This document shows positions 20,123-31,414 of a stretch of DNA of 64,000 nt, piece by piece. Origin of the DNA: Pseudoxanthomonas suwonensis (GTDB lineage: Bacteria; Pseudomonadota; Gammaproteobacteria; Xanthomonadales; Xanthomonadaceae); assembly GCF_010093235.1 (NCBI RefSeq), contig NZ_PDWP01000002.1, forward strand, positions 124,001-188,000. The letters run 5' to 3'. Both the position numbers and the translations under genes were made by a program. The notes beneath the pieces were generated by a model, which saw only the letters and a program-made list of their open reading frames with translations, searched no databases and was not told the origin of the DNA. Numbering within the stretch: the stretch's first letter is position 1; each line of letters begins with the position of its first letter.

Positions 20123-21508
20123 ATGAGCCAGACCGCTACCCGTCCGCAGGCCGATTTCGACCTGGTGGTGATCGGCGGAGGCTCGGGCGGGCTGGCCGGC
20201 GCGTTCGCCGCGGCCGCACGCGGTGCGCGGGTGGCGTTGCTGGAGCCGCGCGAGCTTGGCGGCACCTGCGTCAACGCCGGCTGCGTGCCGAAGAAGGCGA
20301 TGTGGCTGGCAGCCGGGCTGGCCGAGCGCATGGCCCTGGCGGCCGACCTGGGCTTCCGCCTGCCGGAGGCGCCGCCGGCGCTGGACTGGCAGGTGTTCAT
20401 CGCCCACCGCCAGCGCTACATCGCCAACATCCACGCCAGCTACCGGCGGCGCCTGGACGAGGCCGGCATCGCGCTGATGCCCTGCCGTGGCACGCTGCGC
20501 GACGCGCACACGGTGGACACCGACACCGGCGTGCGCCTGCGCACCGGACGCGTGCTGCTGGCCACCGGCGGGCATCCGCTGCGCCCGGACATCCCCGGCG
20601 CCGGGCTGGCCGGCGTATCCGACGACTTCTTCGAACTGACCCGGGCGCCGGCGCGCGTCGCGCTGGTGGGCGGCGGCTACATCGCGGTGGAACTGGCCGG
20701 CGTGCTGCAGGCGCTGGGCAGCCGGGTGGAGCTGTTCGCGCGCGGCCCGCGCCTGCTGTCGGGCATGGACGCGGAGATCGTCACCATGCTCCAGGCCAAC
20801 ATGCAGGCCCGCGGCGTGCGCCTGCACCTGGAGTCGCCGGTCGCCGCGCTGAAGGCCGGCGATGGGGGGGGCGTGCGCGTGGTGCACAAGGGCCAGGCGC
20901 AGGGCGTGGTGCCGGAGCCGTTCGACTGCGTGCTGTTCGCCACCGGGCGCCGGCCCAATACCGCCGGCATGGGGCTGGAGGAGGCCGGGGTGGAGCTGGG
21001 CGAGCGCGGCGAAGTGGTGGTCGACGCGTGGCAGGACACCTCGCTCGAAGGCGTGCACGCGGTGGGCGACGTCACCGGCAGGCTGGCGCTGACCCCGGTG
21101 GCGATCGCCGCCGCGCGGCGGCTGATGGCGCGGCTGTTCGGCGGACAGGCCGATGCGAAGCTTGATTACGACAACGTGCCCACCGTGGTGTTCTCGCATC
21201 CGCCGCTGGCCACCGTGGGCCTGACCGAGGAGCAGGCGCGGGAGAAACACGGCGCGGCGGTGAAGGTGTTCACCAGCAACTTCCGGCCGATGATGACCGC
21301 CCTGGCCGACTCGCCGCAGCGCAGCCTGTTCAAGATCGTCTGCGTGGGCGAAGAGGAGCGGGTCGTGGGCATCCACCTGCTGGGCGAGGCGGTGGACGAG
21401 ATCCTGCAGGGTTTCGCGGTGGCGCTGAAGCTCGGCGTGACCCGCGCGCAGCTGCACCAGGTCGTGGCCATCCACCCGACCTCGGCCGAGGAACTGGTGC
21501 TGCTCTGA
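20123..21508 (+). CDS. gor: Glutathione-disulfide reductase
   Basis: This enzyme reduces oxidised glutathione with NADPH, keeping the cytosolic thiol pool reduced. The 461-residue flavoprotein has the FAD motif GGGSGG at residues 18–23, the redox-active disulfide Cys49/Cys54 in GGTCVNAGCVPKK, an NAD(P)H domain (GGGYIAVELAG), and the C-terminal dimerisation domain with catalytic His in HPTSAEE. AAGGAG precedes the ATG. It is close behind the frameshifted oxidoreductase gene and ahead of an N-formylglutamate amidohydrolase-like gene. Trypanothione-like or mercuric reductases are less likely from the active-site text. Confidence 0.93.
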   Translation: MSQTATRPQADFDLVVIGGGSGGLAGAFAAAARGARVALLEPRELGGTCVNAGCVPKKAMWLAAGLAERMALAADLGFRLPEAPPALDWQVFIAHRQRYIANIHASYRRRLDEAGIALMPCRGTLRDAHTVDTDTGVRLRTGRVLLATGGHPLRPDIPGAGLAGVSDDFFELTRAPARVALVGGGYIAVELAGVLQALGSRVELFARGPRLLSGMDAEIVTMLQANMQARGVRLHLESPVAALKAGDGGGVRVVHKGQAQGVVPEPFDCVLFATGRRPNTAGMGLEEAGVELGERGEVVVDAWQDTSLEGVHAVGDVTGRLALTPVAIAAARRLMARLFGGQADAKLDYDNVPTVVFSHPPLATVGLTEEQAREKHGAAVKVFTSNFRPMMTALADSPQRSLFKIVCVGEEERVVGIHLLGEAVDEILQGFAVALKLGVTRAQLHQVVAIHPTSAEELVLL

Positions 21509-21539
21509 GCTCCACCGCGGCCGGACTACAATCGGCCGC

Positions 21540-22319
21540 ATGGACGACATCTTCCACCTGCACCAGGGCGACGCGCCGCTGCTCGTGAGCCTGCCGCACG
21601 ACGGCACCGAGGTGCCCGCCGACATCGCCGCGCGCCTGACCGACAGCGCCCGCCGCGTGCCGGACACCGATTGGCACGTCTCGCGCCTGTACGCCTTCGC
21701 CCGCGAACTCGGGGCGTCGATCATCCGCCCCCGCTATTCGCGCTACGTGGTCGACCTCAACCGGCCGCCGGACGACACCTCGCTCTATCCGGGCCAGAAC
21801 ACCACAGGCCTGTGCCCGGTGACCCAGTTCAGCGGCGAACCGGTGTACCTGCCCGGCGCCGAGCCGGACGAGGCGGAGATCGCGCGTCGGGTGGAGCTCT
21901 ACTGGCGTCCCTACCACGACAACCTCGACGCCGAGCTGCAGCGCATCCGCGGCCGGCACGGGCGCGCGGTGCTGTGGGAAGGCCATTCGATCCGCGGCAC
22001 CCTGCCGTACCTGTTCGAGGGCGCGCTGCCGGACCTCAACCTCGGCACCGCCGCCGGCCACAGCTGCTCGCCCCGGCTGCAGCAGCGCCTGGCCGAAGTG
22101 CTGGCCGCGCATCCGCAGTACACCCACGTGGTCGACGGCCGCTTCAAGGGCGGCTACATCACCCGCCACTACGGCGCACCGGAGACCGGCGTGGAAGCCG
22201 TGCAGCTGGAGCTGGCCCAGCGCACCTACATGGACGAGGAAAGCTTCACCTACGACCCGCAACGCGCCGAAGCGCTTCAGCAGGTGCTGCGCGCGCTGCT
22301 GCAGGCAGCGATGGAATGA
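21540..22319 (+). CDS. hutG: N-formylglutamate amidohydrolase (HutG-like)
   Basis: The 259-residue product matches the N-formylglutamate amidohydrolase family, zinc enzymes that release formate and glutamate at the end of one histidine degradation pathway. Diagnostic text includes LLVSLPHDGTEVP at residues 14–26, DLNRPPDDTSLYPGQ near 75 and WEGHSIR near 148, which supply the His/Asp/Glu ligands. Other hut genes are not adjacent, so the role in histidine use is inferred from the family. It follows gor by 31 bp. Confidence 0.87.
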   Translation: MDDIFHLHQGDAPLLVSLPHDGTEVPADIAARLTDSARRVPDTDWHVSRLYAFARELGASIIRPRYSRYVVDLNRPPDDTSLYPGQNTTGLCPVTQFSGEPVYLPGAEPDEAEIARRVELYWRPYHDNLDAELQRIRGRHGRAVLWEGHSIRGTLPYLFEGALPDLNLGTAAGHSCSPRLQQRLAEVLAAHPQYTHVVDGRFKGGYITRHYGAPETGVEAVQLELAQRTYMDEESFTYDPQRAEALQQVLRALLQAAME

Positions 22320-22354
22320 CTCCCCCTCTCCCTCCTGGAGAGGGGAAAGCTCGA

Positions 22355-22682
22355 GTAGCCCGGGTAAGCGAAGCGCACCCGGGTCCCCCTTTCGCTTCAA
22401 GGCAAGCGGCGCCGTTTGTGCGCCGTACCGTCGCCAAGGCCTCGCCACCCTGGGCGTGAGGCTCCTGCGTAGCCCGGATAAGCGAAGCGCATCCGGGTCC
22501 CCTCGGCCGTTGGAGGTAAGGCGGCATCGCTTGCGCGCCATGGCGCGCAAGCCGCCGAACGCCCGCGTCTCCCGGACGCGGGCCGGGGCGCGGAGCGGAG
22601 TAGGGGATCGGGAACCGGCCTGTGTTTCGGATCGCGGCGCTGCCATGCGCCCTCCCGGATGCGCTTCGCTTATCCGGGCTAC
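22355..22682. repeat. Three GTAG-headed REP palindromes in the hutG–EF-G intergenic region
   Basis: The 398-bp gap between convergent genes contains forward copies at 22355–22383 and 22469–22497 and a reverse copy at 22654–22682. Each is a GTAG-headed palindrome with CCCGGAT/ATCCGGG-type arms and a GCGAAGCGC loop. The spacer between copies carries no convincing gene. A CCTCTCC/GGAGAGG hairpin lies at 22323–22345, just after the hutG stop, and may help end transcription. Confidence 0.88.
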
Positions 22683-22717
22683 GCAAAGCGGAGCGGGCGC
22701 CGTGGCGACGCCCTGCG

Positions 22718-24790
22718 TCAATCCTCCTCCGGCTTCGGCTTCCACGCCGCCACCAGCTTCTGCTGCACGTTGGGCGGCACCGGTTCGTAATGGCTGAAAT
22801 CCAGCGCATAGCGGCCCTTGCCCGCGGTCAGCGATTTGAGCTCGGCGGCGAAGCCCTCCAGCTCGGCCTGCGGCACCTGCGCGCGCACCACCGATTCACT
22901 GCGCGCGTTGTTGCCCGATCCGTCGGTACCGGCGATGCGCGCGCGACGCGTGGCCAAGGCGCCGGTGACGTCGCCCAGCTGCGCTTCCGGCGCCCACACC
23001 TCCAGCGCCACCACCGGCTCGAGCACCAGCGGCCTGGCCTTGGAAACCGCATCGAGGAAGGCCTTGCGCCCGGCGGTGGCGAACGCGACCTCCTTGCTGT
23101 CCACCGGATGGTGGCGACCGTCATGGACCACCACGCGCACGTCCTGGATCGGATGGCCGCTGATCGCGCCACCCTGCAGCGCCTGGCGCACGCCTTTCTC
23201 CACCGCGGGGATGAACTGCCCGGGGATGGTGCCGCCCTTGACCTCGTCCACGAACTCGAACCCCGCGCCGCGCTCCAGCGGTTCCACCCGCAGGAAGACC
23301 TCGGCGAACTGGCCGGCGCCGCCGGTCTGCTTCTTGTGGCGGTGATGGCCCTCGGCCGGCACCGAGATGGTCTCGCGGTAGGCGATGCGCGGCGGCCGTG
23401 CCGTCACCTCCAGGCCGAAGCGGTCCTTCAGCCGTTCCAGCATCACCCGCAGGTGCAGCTCGGACAGGCCGCGGATCACCGTCTCGTTGACCTCGACGTT
23501 GTGCTCGACGACGAACGCCGGATCCTCCTCGGCCAGCTTGCGCAGCGCCTGCGACAGCTTCTGCTCCTGGCCGCGGCTGGCGGCCTGCACCGCCAGGCCG
23601 AACATCGGCCTGGGGAACGACACCGGCGCCAGGTGCACGCCGTCCTCCTCGTGGCTGTCGTGCAGCACCGCGTCGAAGTGCACCTCCTCGATCTTGCCGA
23701 CCGCGGCGATGTCGCCGGGGATGGCCTGCTCGATCTCCACGTGCTCGCGCCCGCGCAGGGCGAACAGGTGGCCCACGCGGAACGGCTTGCGGCCGTCGTC
23801 CACGAACAGCTGGGTGTCGCGCCGCACCGTGCCCTGGTAGACGCGGAACACGCCCAGCTTGCCCACGAAAGGGTCGTTGACCACCTTGAACACGTCCGCG
23901 ATCACATGCCCGTCCGCATCGGGCTTGACCACCATCGGTCGCTCGCCGCCGTTGCCGTCGCCGGCCAGCAGCTGCGGCGGGTTGGCCTCGGTAGGATCGG
24001 GGAACAGGCGCGAGACCAGCTGCAGCAGCTCGCGCACGCCCACGCCGCTGCGCGCGGACACGAAGCACACCGGGATCAGGTGGCCCTCGCGCAGCGACTT
24101 CTCGAAGGCGTCATGCAGCTCCTGCGGCGTGAGCCCGTCCTCGCCGTTCTCCAGGTAGCGATCCATCGCCTCCGGGTCGACCTCCACCACCTGGTCGAGG
24201 ATGCGCTGGTGCCATTCGGACACGGGGCCGAGGTCGGAGTCGCCGGCCTGGGCGTCGAAGCAGTCGATCACGCGCCGGCCCCAGTCCGCCGGCAGGTTCA
24301 GCGGCAGCACTTCCGGGCCGAAGGTCTCGCGCAGCTGCATCAGCACGCCGCTGCAGTCGGCGTGCTCGTGGTCGATCTTGTTGACCACGATCGCCCGGCA
24401 GAGCCCGCGTTCGCGCGCGCGCTCCATCAGGCGCAGGGTGCCGTGCTCGACGCCGGTGTCCGCGTCGACCACGACCAGCGCCGTTTCCACGGCCGACAGC
24501 GCCGACAGCGCCGGCCCGCGGAAATCCGGGTAGCCCGGCGTGTCGATGAAGTTGAGGTGGGTGCGGCCTTCGCCGTTGGCCAGGTCGATGCTGGCGATGG
24601 CGATATCCAGCGAGTGGCCGCGCTGCTTTTCCAGTGGATCGGAGTCGGACACGGTATTGCCGCGTTCGACGCTGCCTGCCGTAGCGAGGACGCCGCCGGC
24701 ATGCAGCAGGGCTTCGAAAAGGGTTGTTTTGCCGGCGCCGGGGTGGCCTGCGAGGGCCACGTTGCGGATGTCGCGTGTGGTGTAGGGCAC
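22718..24790 (-). CDS. EF-G-like translational GTPase (second EF-G type)
   Basis: The 690-residue product has all GTPase motifs: G1 GHPGAGKTT near residue 15, G3 DTPGYPDF near 83 and G4 NKID near 137. EF-G domains II–V follow (for example HKKQTGGAGQFAEV). It is clearly divergent from the housekeeping FusA; such EF-G-like proteins (sometimes called FusA2) occur in many proteobacteria and their role is uncertain. Start GTG 24790 is favoured by GGGAGG 8 nt upstream and gives VPYTTRDIRNVALAGH. The frame remains open to 24964. It is divergent from osmC across about 240 bp. Confidence 0.9.
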   Translation of the reverse strand: MPYTTRDIRNVALAGHPGAGKTTLFEALLHAGGVLATAGSVERGNTVSDSDPLEKQRGHSLDIAIASIDLANGEGRTHLNFIDTPGYPDFRGPALSALSAVETALVVVDADTGVEHGTLRLMERARERGLCRAIVVNKIDHEHADCSGVLMQLRETFGPEVLPLNLPADWGRRVIDCFDAQAGDSDLGPVSEWHQRILDQVVEVDPEAMDRYLENGEDGLTPQELHDAFEKSLREGHLIPVCFVSARSGVGVRELLQLVSRLFPDPTEANPPQLLAGDGNGGERPMVVKPDADGHVIADVFKVVNDPFVGKLGVFRVYQGTVRRDTQLFVDDGRKPFRVGHLFALRGREHVEIEQAIPGDIAAVGKIEEVHFDAVLHDSHEEDGVHLAPVSFPRPMFGLAVQAASRGQEQKLSQALRKLAEEDPAFVVEHNVEVNETVIRGLSELHLRVMLERLKDRFGLEVTARPPRIAYRETISVPAEGHHRHKKQTGGAGQFAEVFLRVEPLERGAGFEFVDEVKGGTIPGQFIPAVEKGVRQALQGGAISGHPIQDVRVVVHDGRHHPVDSKEVAFATAGRKAFLDAVSKARPLVLEPVVALEVWAPEAQLGDVTGALATRRARIAGTDGSGNNARSESVVRAQVPQAELEGFAAELKSLTAGKGRYALDFSHYEPVPPNVQQKLVAAWKPKPEED

Positions 24791-25027
24791 GTGCCATTCC
24801 TCCCATCTTGGGTGGCTGGCCGTCATGGCTGTGCGGCACGTGCCGATCCATGGAAGGGCGGCCCGGGCGCGTGCCAGCGGGCGGTCATGGCGGAGACCAC
24901 ACCATCGCGCCTTGCGCGTCCGCGGGCACGTTGCGTCGCACAAGCACGCGCCCGTCACGCGCACGGACCGCTAACAGCCCGGCCGCTAGGCTGCGCCTTC
25001 CCCTCCACGGAATGTAAGGACCACGCC

Positions 25028-25462
25028 ATGGGCATCTCGCGTCACGCCACCGCGCACTGGGAAGGCGACCTCAAGGCCGGCAAGGGCACGCTGGACACGC
25101 CGCAGAGCGGCCTGCTTTCAGGCACCCGCTACGGCTTCAACAGCCGCTTCGGCGAGGAGAAGGGCACCAATCCCGAGGAACTGATCGCCGCCGCGCACGC
25201 CGGCTGCTTCACCATGGCGCTGTCGGCCAAGCTGGGCGAGGCCGGCTTCACCCCCACCGCGCTGGATACCCGCGCCGAGGTCGACCTCTCGCTGGAAGGC
25301 GGCCCGGCGCTGTCGCAGATCCGCCTCAGGCTCAAGGCGCAGATCCCCGGCATCGACGAGAAGCAGTTCCGCGCCATCGCCGACGACGCCAAGCAGAACT
25401 GCCCGGTCTCCAAGGCGCTGTCGGCGGTGCCGATCAGCCTGGAAGCCGAACTGGTCGGTTGA
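25028..25462 (+). CDS. osmC: OsmC-family peroxiredoxin
   Basis: OsmC reduces organic hydroperoxides using two cysteines. The 144-residue product has both: Cys60 in AAAHAGCF and Cys125 in QNCPVSKAL. The N-terminal Arg/Gly-rich sheet (HWEGDLKAGKGTLDTPQ) is typical of OsmC rather than Ohr. The ATG follows AAGGACC at good spacing. It stands alone, divergent from the EF-G-like gene and just ahead of a large palindromic repeat array that may shield its mRNA 3' end. Confidence 0.94.
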   Translation: MGISRHATAHWEGDLKAGKGTLDTPQSGLLSGTRYGFNSRFGEEKGTNPEELIAAAHAGCFTMALSAKLGEAGFTPTALDTRAEVDLSLEGGPALSQIRLRLKAQIPGIDEKQFRAIADDAKQNCPVSKALSAVPISLEAELVG

Positions 25463-25497
25463 GTCGCGCCGCGCGCGCGCACTCCCTCAGGTTCTGC

Positions 25498-26536
25498 GTA
25501 GCCCGGATAAGGCCGCAGGCCGCATCCGGGGCCGCTGCGACGCCAGACGGCGCTTAGCCATTCCCGGATGCGCTTCGCTTATCCGGGCTACGTATACGCG
25601 GTCAGGTGCCAATCCCACAGGTTCTCCGTAGCCCGGATAAGGCAGCAGGCCGCATCCGGGGCCGCCGCGACACCAGACGGCGCTGAGGCTCCATTCCCGG
25701 ATGCGCTTCGCTTATCCGGGCTACGTATACGCGGTCAGGCGCCAATCCCACAGGTTCTCCGTAGCCCGGATAAGGCCGCAGGCCGCATCCGGGGCCGCTG
25801 CGACATCAGACGGCGCTGAGCCGTTCCCCGGATGCGCTTCGCTTATCCGGGCTACGTATATGCAGTCAGGCGCCAATCCCACAGGTTCTGCGTAGCCCGG
25901 ATAAGGCCGCAGGCCGCATCCGGGGCCGCTGCGACACCAGACGGCGCTGAGGCTCCATTCCCGGATGCGCTTCGCTTATCCGGGCTACGTATACGCGGTC
26001 AGGCGCCCACTCCCGCAGGTTCTGCGTAGCCCGGATAAGGCCGCAGGCCGCATCCGGGGCCGCTGCGGCACCAGATGGCGCTGAGCCTCCATTCCCGGAT
26101 GCGCTTCGCTTATCCGGGCTACGTATACGCACTCAGGCGCCCACTCCCGCAGGTTCTGCGTAGCCCGGATAAGGCCGCAGGCCGCATCCGGGGCCGCTGC
26201 GGCACCAGATGGCGCTGAGCCTCCATTCCCGGATGCGCTTCGCTTATCCGGGCTACGTATACGCACTCAGGCGCCCACTCCCGCAGGTTCTGCGTAGCCC
26301 GGATAAGGCCGCAGGCCGCATCCGGGGCCGCCGTGGCACCAGATGGCGCTGAGCCTCCATTCCCGGATGCGCTTCGCTTATCCGGGCTACGTAATATGCG
26401 GCACTGAAGCGATCCAGCAGCCTGGCGAGGCGGCAGTGCGTAGCCCGGATAAGGCCGCAGGCCGCATCCGGGGCCACCGTGGCACCAGATGGCGCTGAGG
26501 CTCCATTCCCGGATGCGCTTCGCTTATCCGGGCTAC
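25498..26536. repeat. Eight-unit array of paired GTAG-REP palindromes (BIME-like)
   Basis: Units start at 25498, 25628, 25761, 25892, 26026, 26160, 26294 and 26440, so the period is 130–134 bp (146 bp for the last step). Each unit has a forward palindrome (GTAGCCCGGATAAGG…ATCCGGG with a GGCCGCAGGCC core), a linker of about 35 bp, then an inverted second palindrome (CCCGGATGCGCTTCGC…ATCCGGGCTAC). The outer arms of the two are also complementary, so a unit can fold as one long cruciform. Linkers differ by small substitutions and indels. The final linker, before unit 8, is unrelated. No transposase gene is adjacent. GTAG heads are typical of REPs mobilised by RAYT transposases. The array contains no gene. 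Confidence 0.96.
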
Positions 26537-26606
26537 GCGCAGGACGTTTGCCCCCATCGCCGGCCCCCGGCATAGTCGGGCGCACCCCCAATCGCTGGAC
26601 GACGCC

Positions 26607-29919
<3,313 letters not shown>

Positions 29920-29969
29920 CCGGCTGCGGCGTCCTTGCTCGCGACCGTCTCAAGCAGGCGAAGCGACCT

Positions 29970-30058
29970 CAGCGAAGACGTCCCGGTGAAGACGTCAGCG
30001 ACGGCGTTAGCGAAGGCGTCACAGCGAAGGCGTCACAGCGAAGGCGTCACAGCGAAGA
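29970..30058 (+). repeat. 14-bp tandem repeat after purA
   Basis: Three perfect copies of AGCGAAGGCGTCAC run from 30009 to 30050, followed by a partial copy. Degenerate versions (AGCGAAGACGTC, GGTGAAGACGTC, AGCGACGGCGTT) extend to about 29970. The tract is intergenic and too short and divergent to be a CRISPR. Slippage amplification is the likely origin. Confidence 0.85.
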
Positions 30059-30087
30059 GAAGTCTCCTCCGACGTTGCGCTCCGCCT

Positions 30088-30111
30088 CCCTCCCCCGCAA
30101 GCGGGGGAGGG
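30088..30111. repeat. CCCTCCCCCGC hairpin
   Basis: An 11-bp perfect stem (CCCTCCCCCGC / GCGGGGGAGGG) with a 2-nt loop. The same element recurs at 30810–30833 and 30932–30955, bracketing the pseudogene, so it is a short dispersed palindrome. Confidence 0.8.
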
Positions 30112-30175
30112 CCGGGGTGGCGGCCACCGGAGCCCTGATCCCAAGTCCCCAGGCAATCTCCGAAGGCCCTCCCAC

Positions 30176-30783
30176 ATGAGCCGCCTCCGCCACTCGCAAA
30201 CGCTCTGCGTCGCCATTGCCGCGCTGGTCCTCGCCGGCTGTGCCACTTCGCGCGCACAGACCGACGCGACCGCCGCCGCCAGCGCTGAAGCGCCCGCGAC
30301 CGATGCACTCTCCCGCTTCAACAAGCCGGCGCAAGGCATCCTCACCGGTGGCCGCATCACCGCCGACGACCTGCCTGCCCTGCGCGCCGCCGGCATCCGC
30401 CACGTCATCGCCTGACGCCCGACGCCGAAACCCCCGACTTCGACGAAGCTTCCGCCGTCCGCGCCGCAGGCCTCGCCTACGACAACCTGCCCATCGCAGG
30501 CGCCTCCGATCTCGACCGTGCCTCCGTCGACGCCTTCGATCAGCTGCTCCTCGGCATTGAAGGGCCTGCGCTCGTCCACTGCGCCAGCGGCAACCGCGTC
30601 GGCGCCTTGGCGGCACTGCGCGCCGCCTGGTTGAACGGCGCCGAAGAAGAAGCCGCCATCGCCGAAGGCCGCCGCTGGGGCCTGCGCAGTCTCGAAACCG
30701 AGGTGCGGAAACGCCTTGCGCTGGAACGCTGCCTCGCTTCGGCCGAAGGCCCGGACCGGACCGAACTCTGCAAGGGCATCTGA
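30176..30783 (+). pseudogene. Frameshifted DUF442-like phosphatase lipoprotein
   Basis: The open frame begins as a lipoprotein (signal ending LVLAGC) and matches the intact paralogue at 57107–57772 through GGRITADDLPALRAAGI. It stops at 30413–30415 (TGA). The homology resumes immediately in the next frame (LTPDAETPDFDEA …) and runs to a stop at 30781–30783, including the phosphatase-type loop HCASGNR. One base is missing near 30410, where ATCGCC would need to be ATCGACC. Restored, the protein would be about 202 residues. It is the second copy of this gene in the window, and no other damage is visible. Confidence 0.9.
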
Positions 30784-30809
30784 CCGTCTCACCTGCACGC
30801 GACTCTTCT

Positions 30810-30955
30810 CCTTCCCCCGCGCGCGGGGGAAGGGGCAAGGCGCGGCGAGGCTTGGCCGTGCCTCGCTGCCGCTGGACCGAGTGCTTTCGCAGTCGCGCTC
30901 CTTGGCATTGTTTGCCGCATCCCGCCTGACTCCTTCCCCCGCCTGCGGGGGAGGG
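30810..30955. repeat. Two further CCCTCCCCCGC-type hairpins
   Basis: Stems at 30810–30833 (CCTTCCCCCGC / GCGGGGGAAGG) and 30932–30955 (CCTTCCCCCGC with GCGGGGGAGGG) match the hairpin at 30088. The DNA between them has no identifiable gene. Confidence 0.75.
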
Positions 30956-31012
30956 TTGGGGTGGGGGCAAGCAGGTCGCCGCGTCAGACGCCCGCCTTCG
31001 GCGCGCGCCCCC

Positions 31013-31278
31013 ATGCAGCGCGCGCGCCCGGTCATCATGACCACCATGGCGATGGGCGCGGGCATGCTGCCGATCGCGCTGGGCTTCAGCGCCGACGCGA
31101 GCTTCCGCATGCCGATGGCGGTGGCGGTGATCGGTGGCCTGATCCCTCCACCGTGCTGGGCCTGGTGGTGGTGCCGGCGGCGTACACGCTGGTGGACGAT
31201 GTGGAGGAGTGGGTGTTGGGGAGGTGGCGGCGGAAGCGTGCAACCGTGGATGCGAGCATTTCCAGCGATCCGGTCTGA
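31013..31278 (+). pseudogene. C-terminal relic of an RND efflux permease
   Basis: A fragment reads RARPVIMTTMAMGAGMLPIA then LGFSADASFRMPMAVAVIGGLI, the conserved region before the last transmembrane helices of AcrB/CusA-type pumps. After a one-base gap near 31142 it continues in another frame as STVLGLVVVPAAYTLVDDVEEW and ends at 31278. Nothing upstream resembles the other ~950 residues. It is therefore a truncated and frameshifted remnant, not a functional gene. Its position 137 bp before a TolC gene suggests that an RND pump once stood here. Confidence 0.85.
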
Positions 31279-31414
31279 TCCATCCGCAGCGGCTTCGGGT
31301 TCACGCCTGGGCGCGCGCGGGCCCTCCGCAGTCGGTGAAGTCGACGGTCGGTCAAGTTGCGTCACCACTACGACTGGCCTCAGGATAACGACGGCCCGTG
31401 CAATGGGGTGACAG

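Noticed and set aside
24791-25027. N-terminal extension of the EF-G-like protein to 24964
   Set aside because: Extra residues are Cys/Arg-rich and unlike EF-G; GTG 24790 has a strong Shine–Dalgarno sequence.
25498-26536. CRISPR array
   Set aside because: Units are ~131 bp, made of two palindromes, without unique 30–40-nt spacers and without cas genes.
30961-31411. Functional membrane protein gene
   Set aside because: The only recognisable text is the end of an RND pump split over two frames, so it is a relic.
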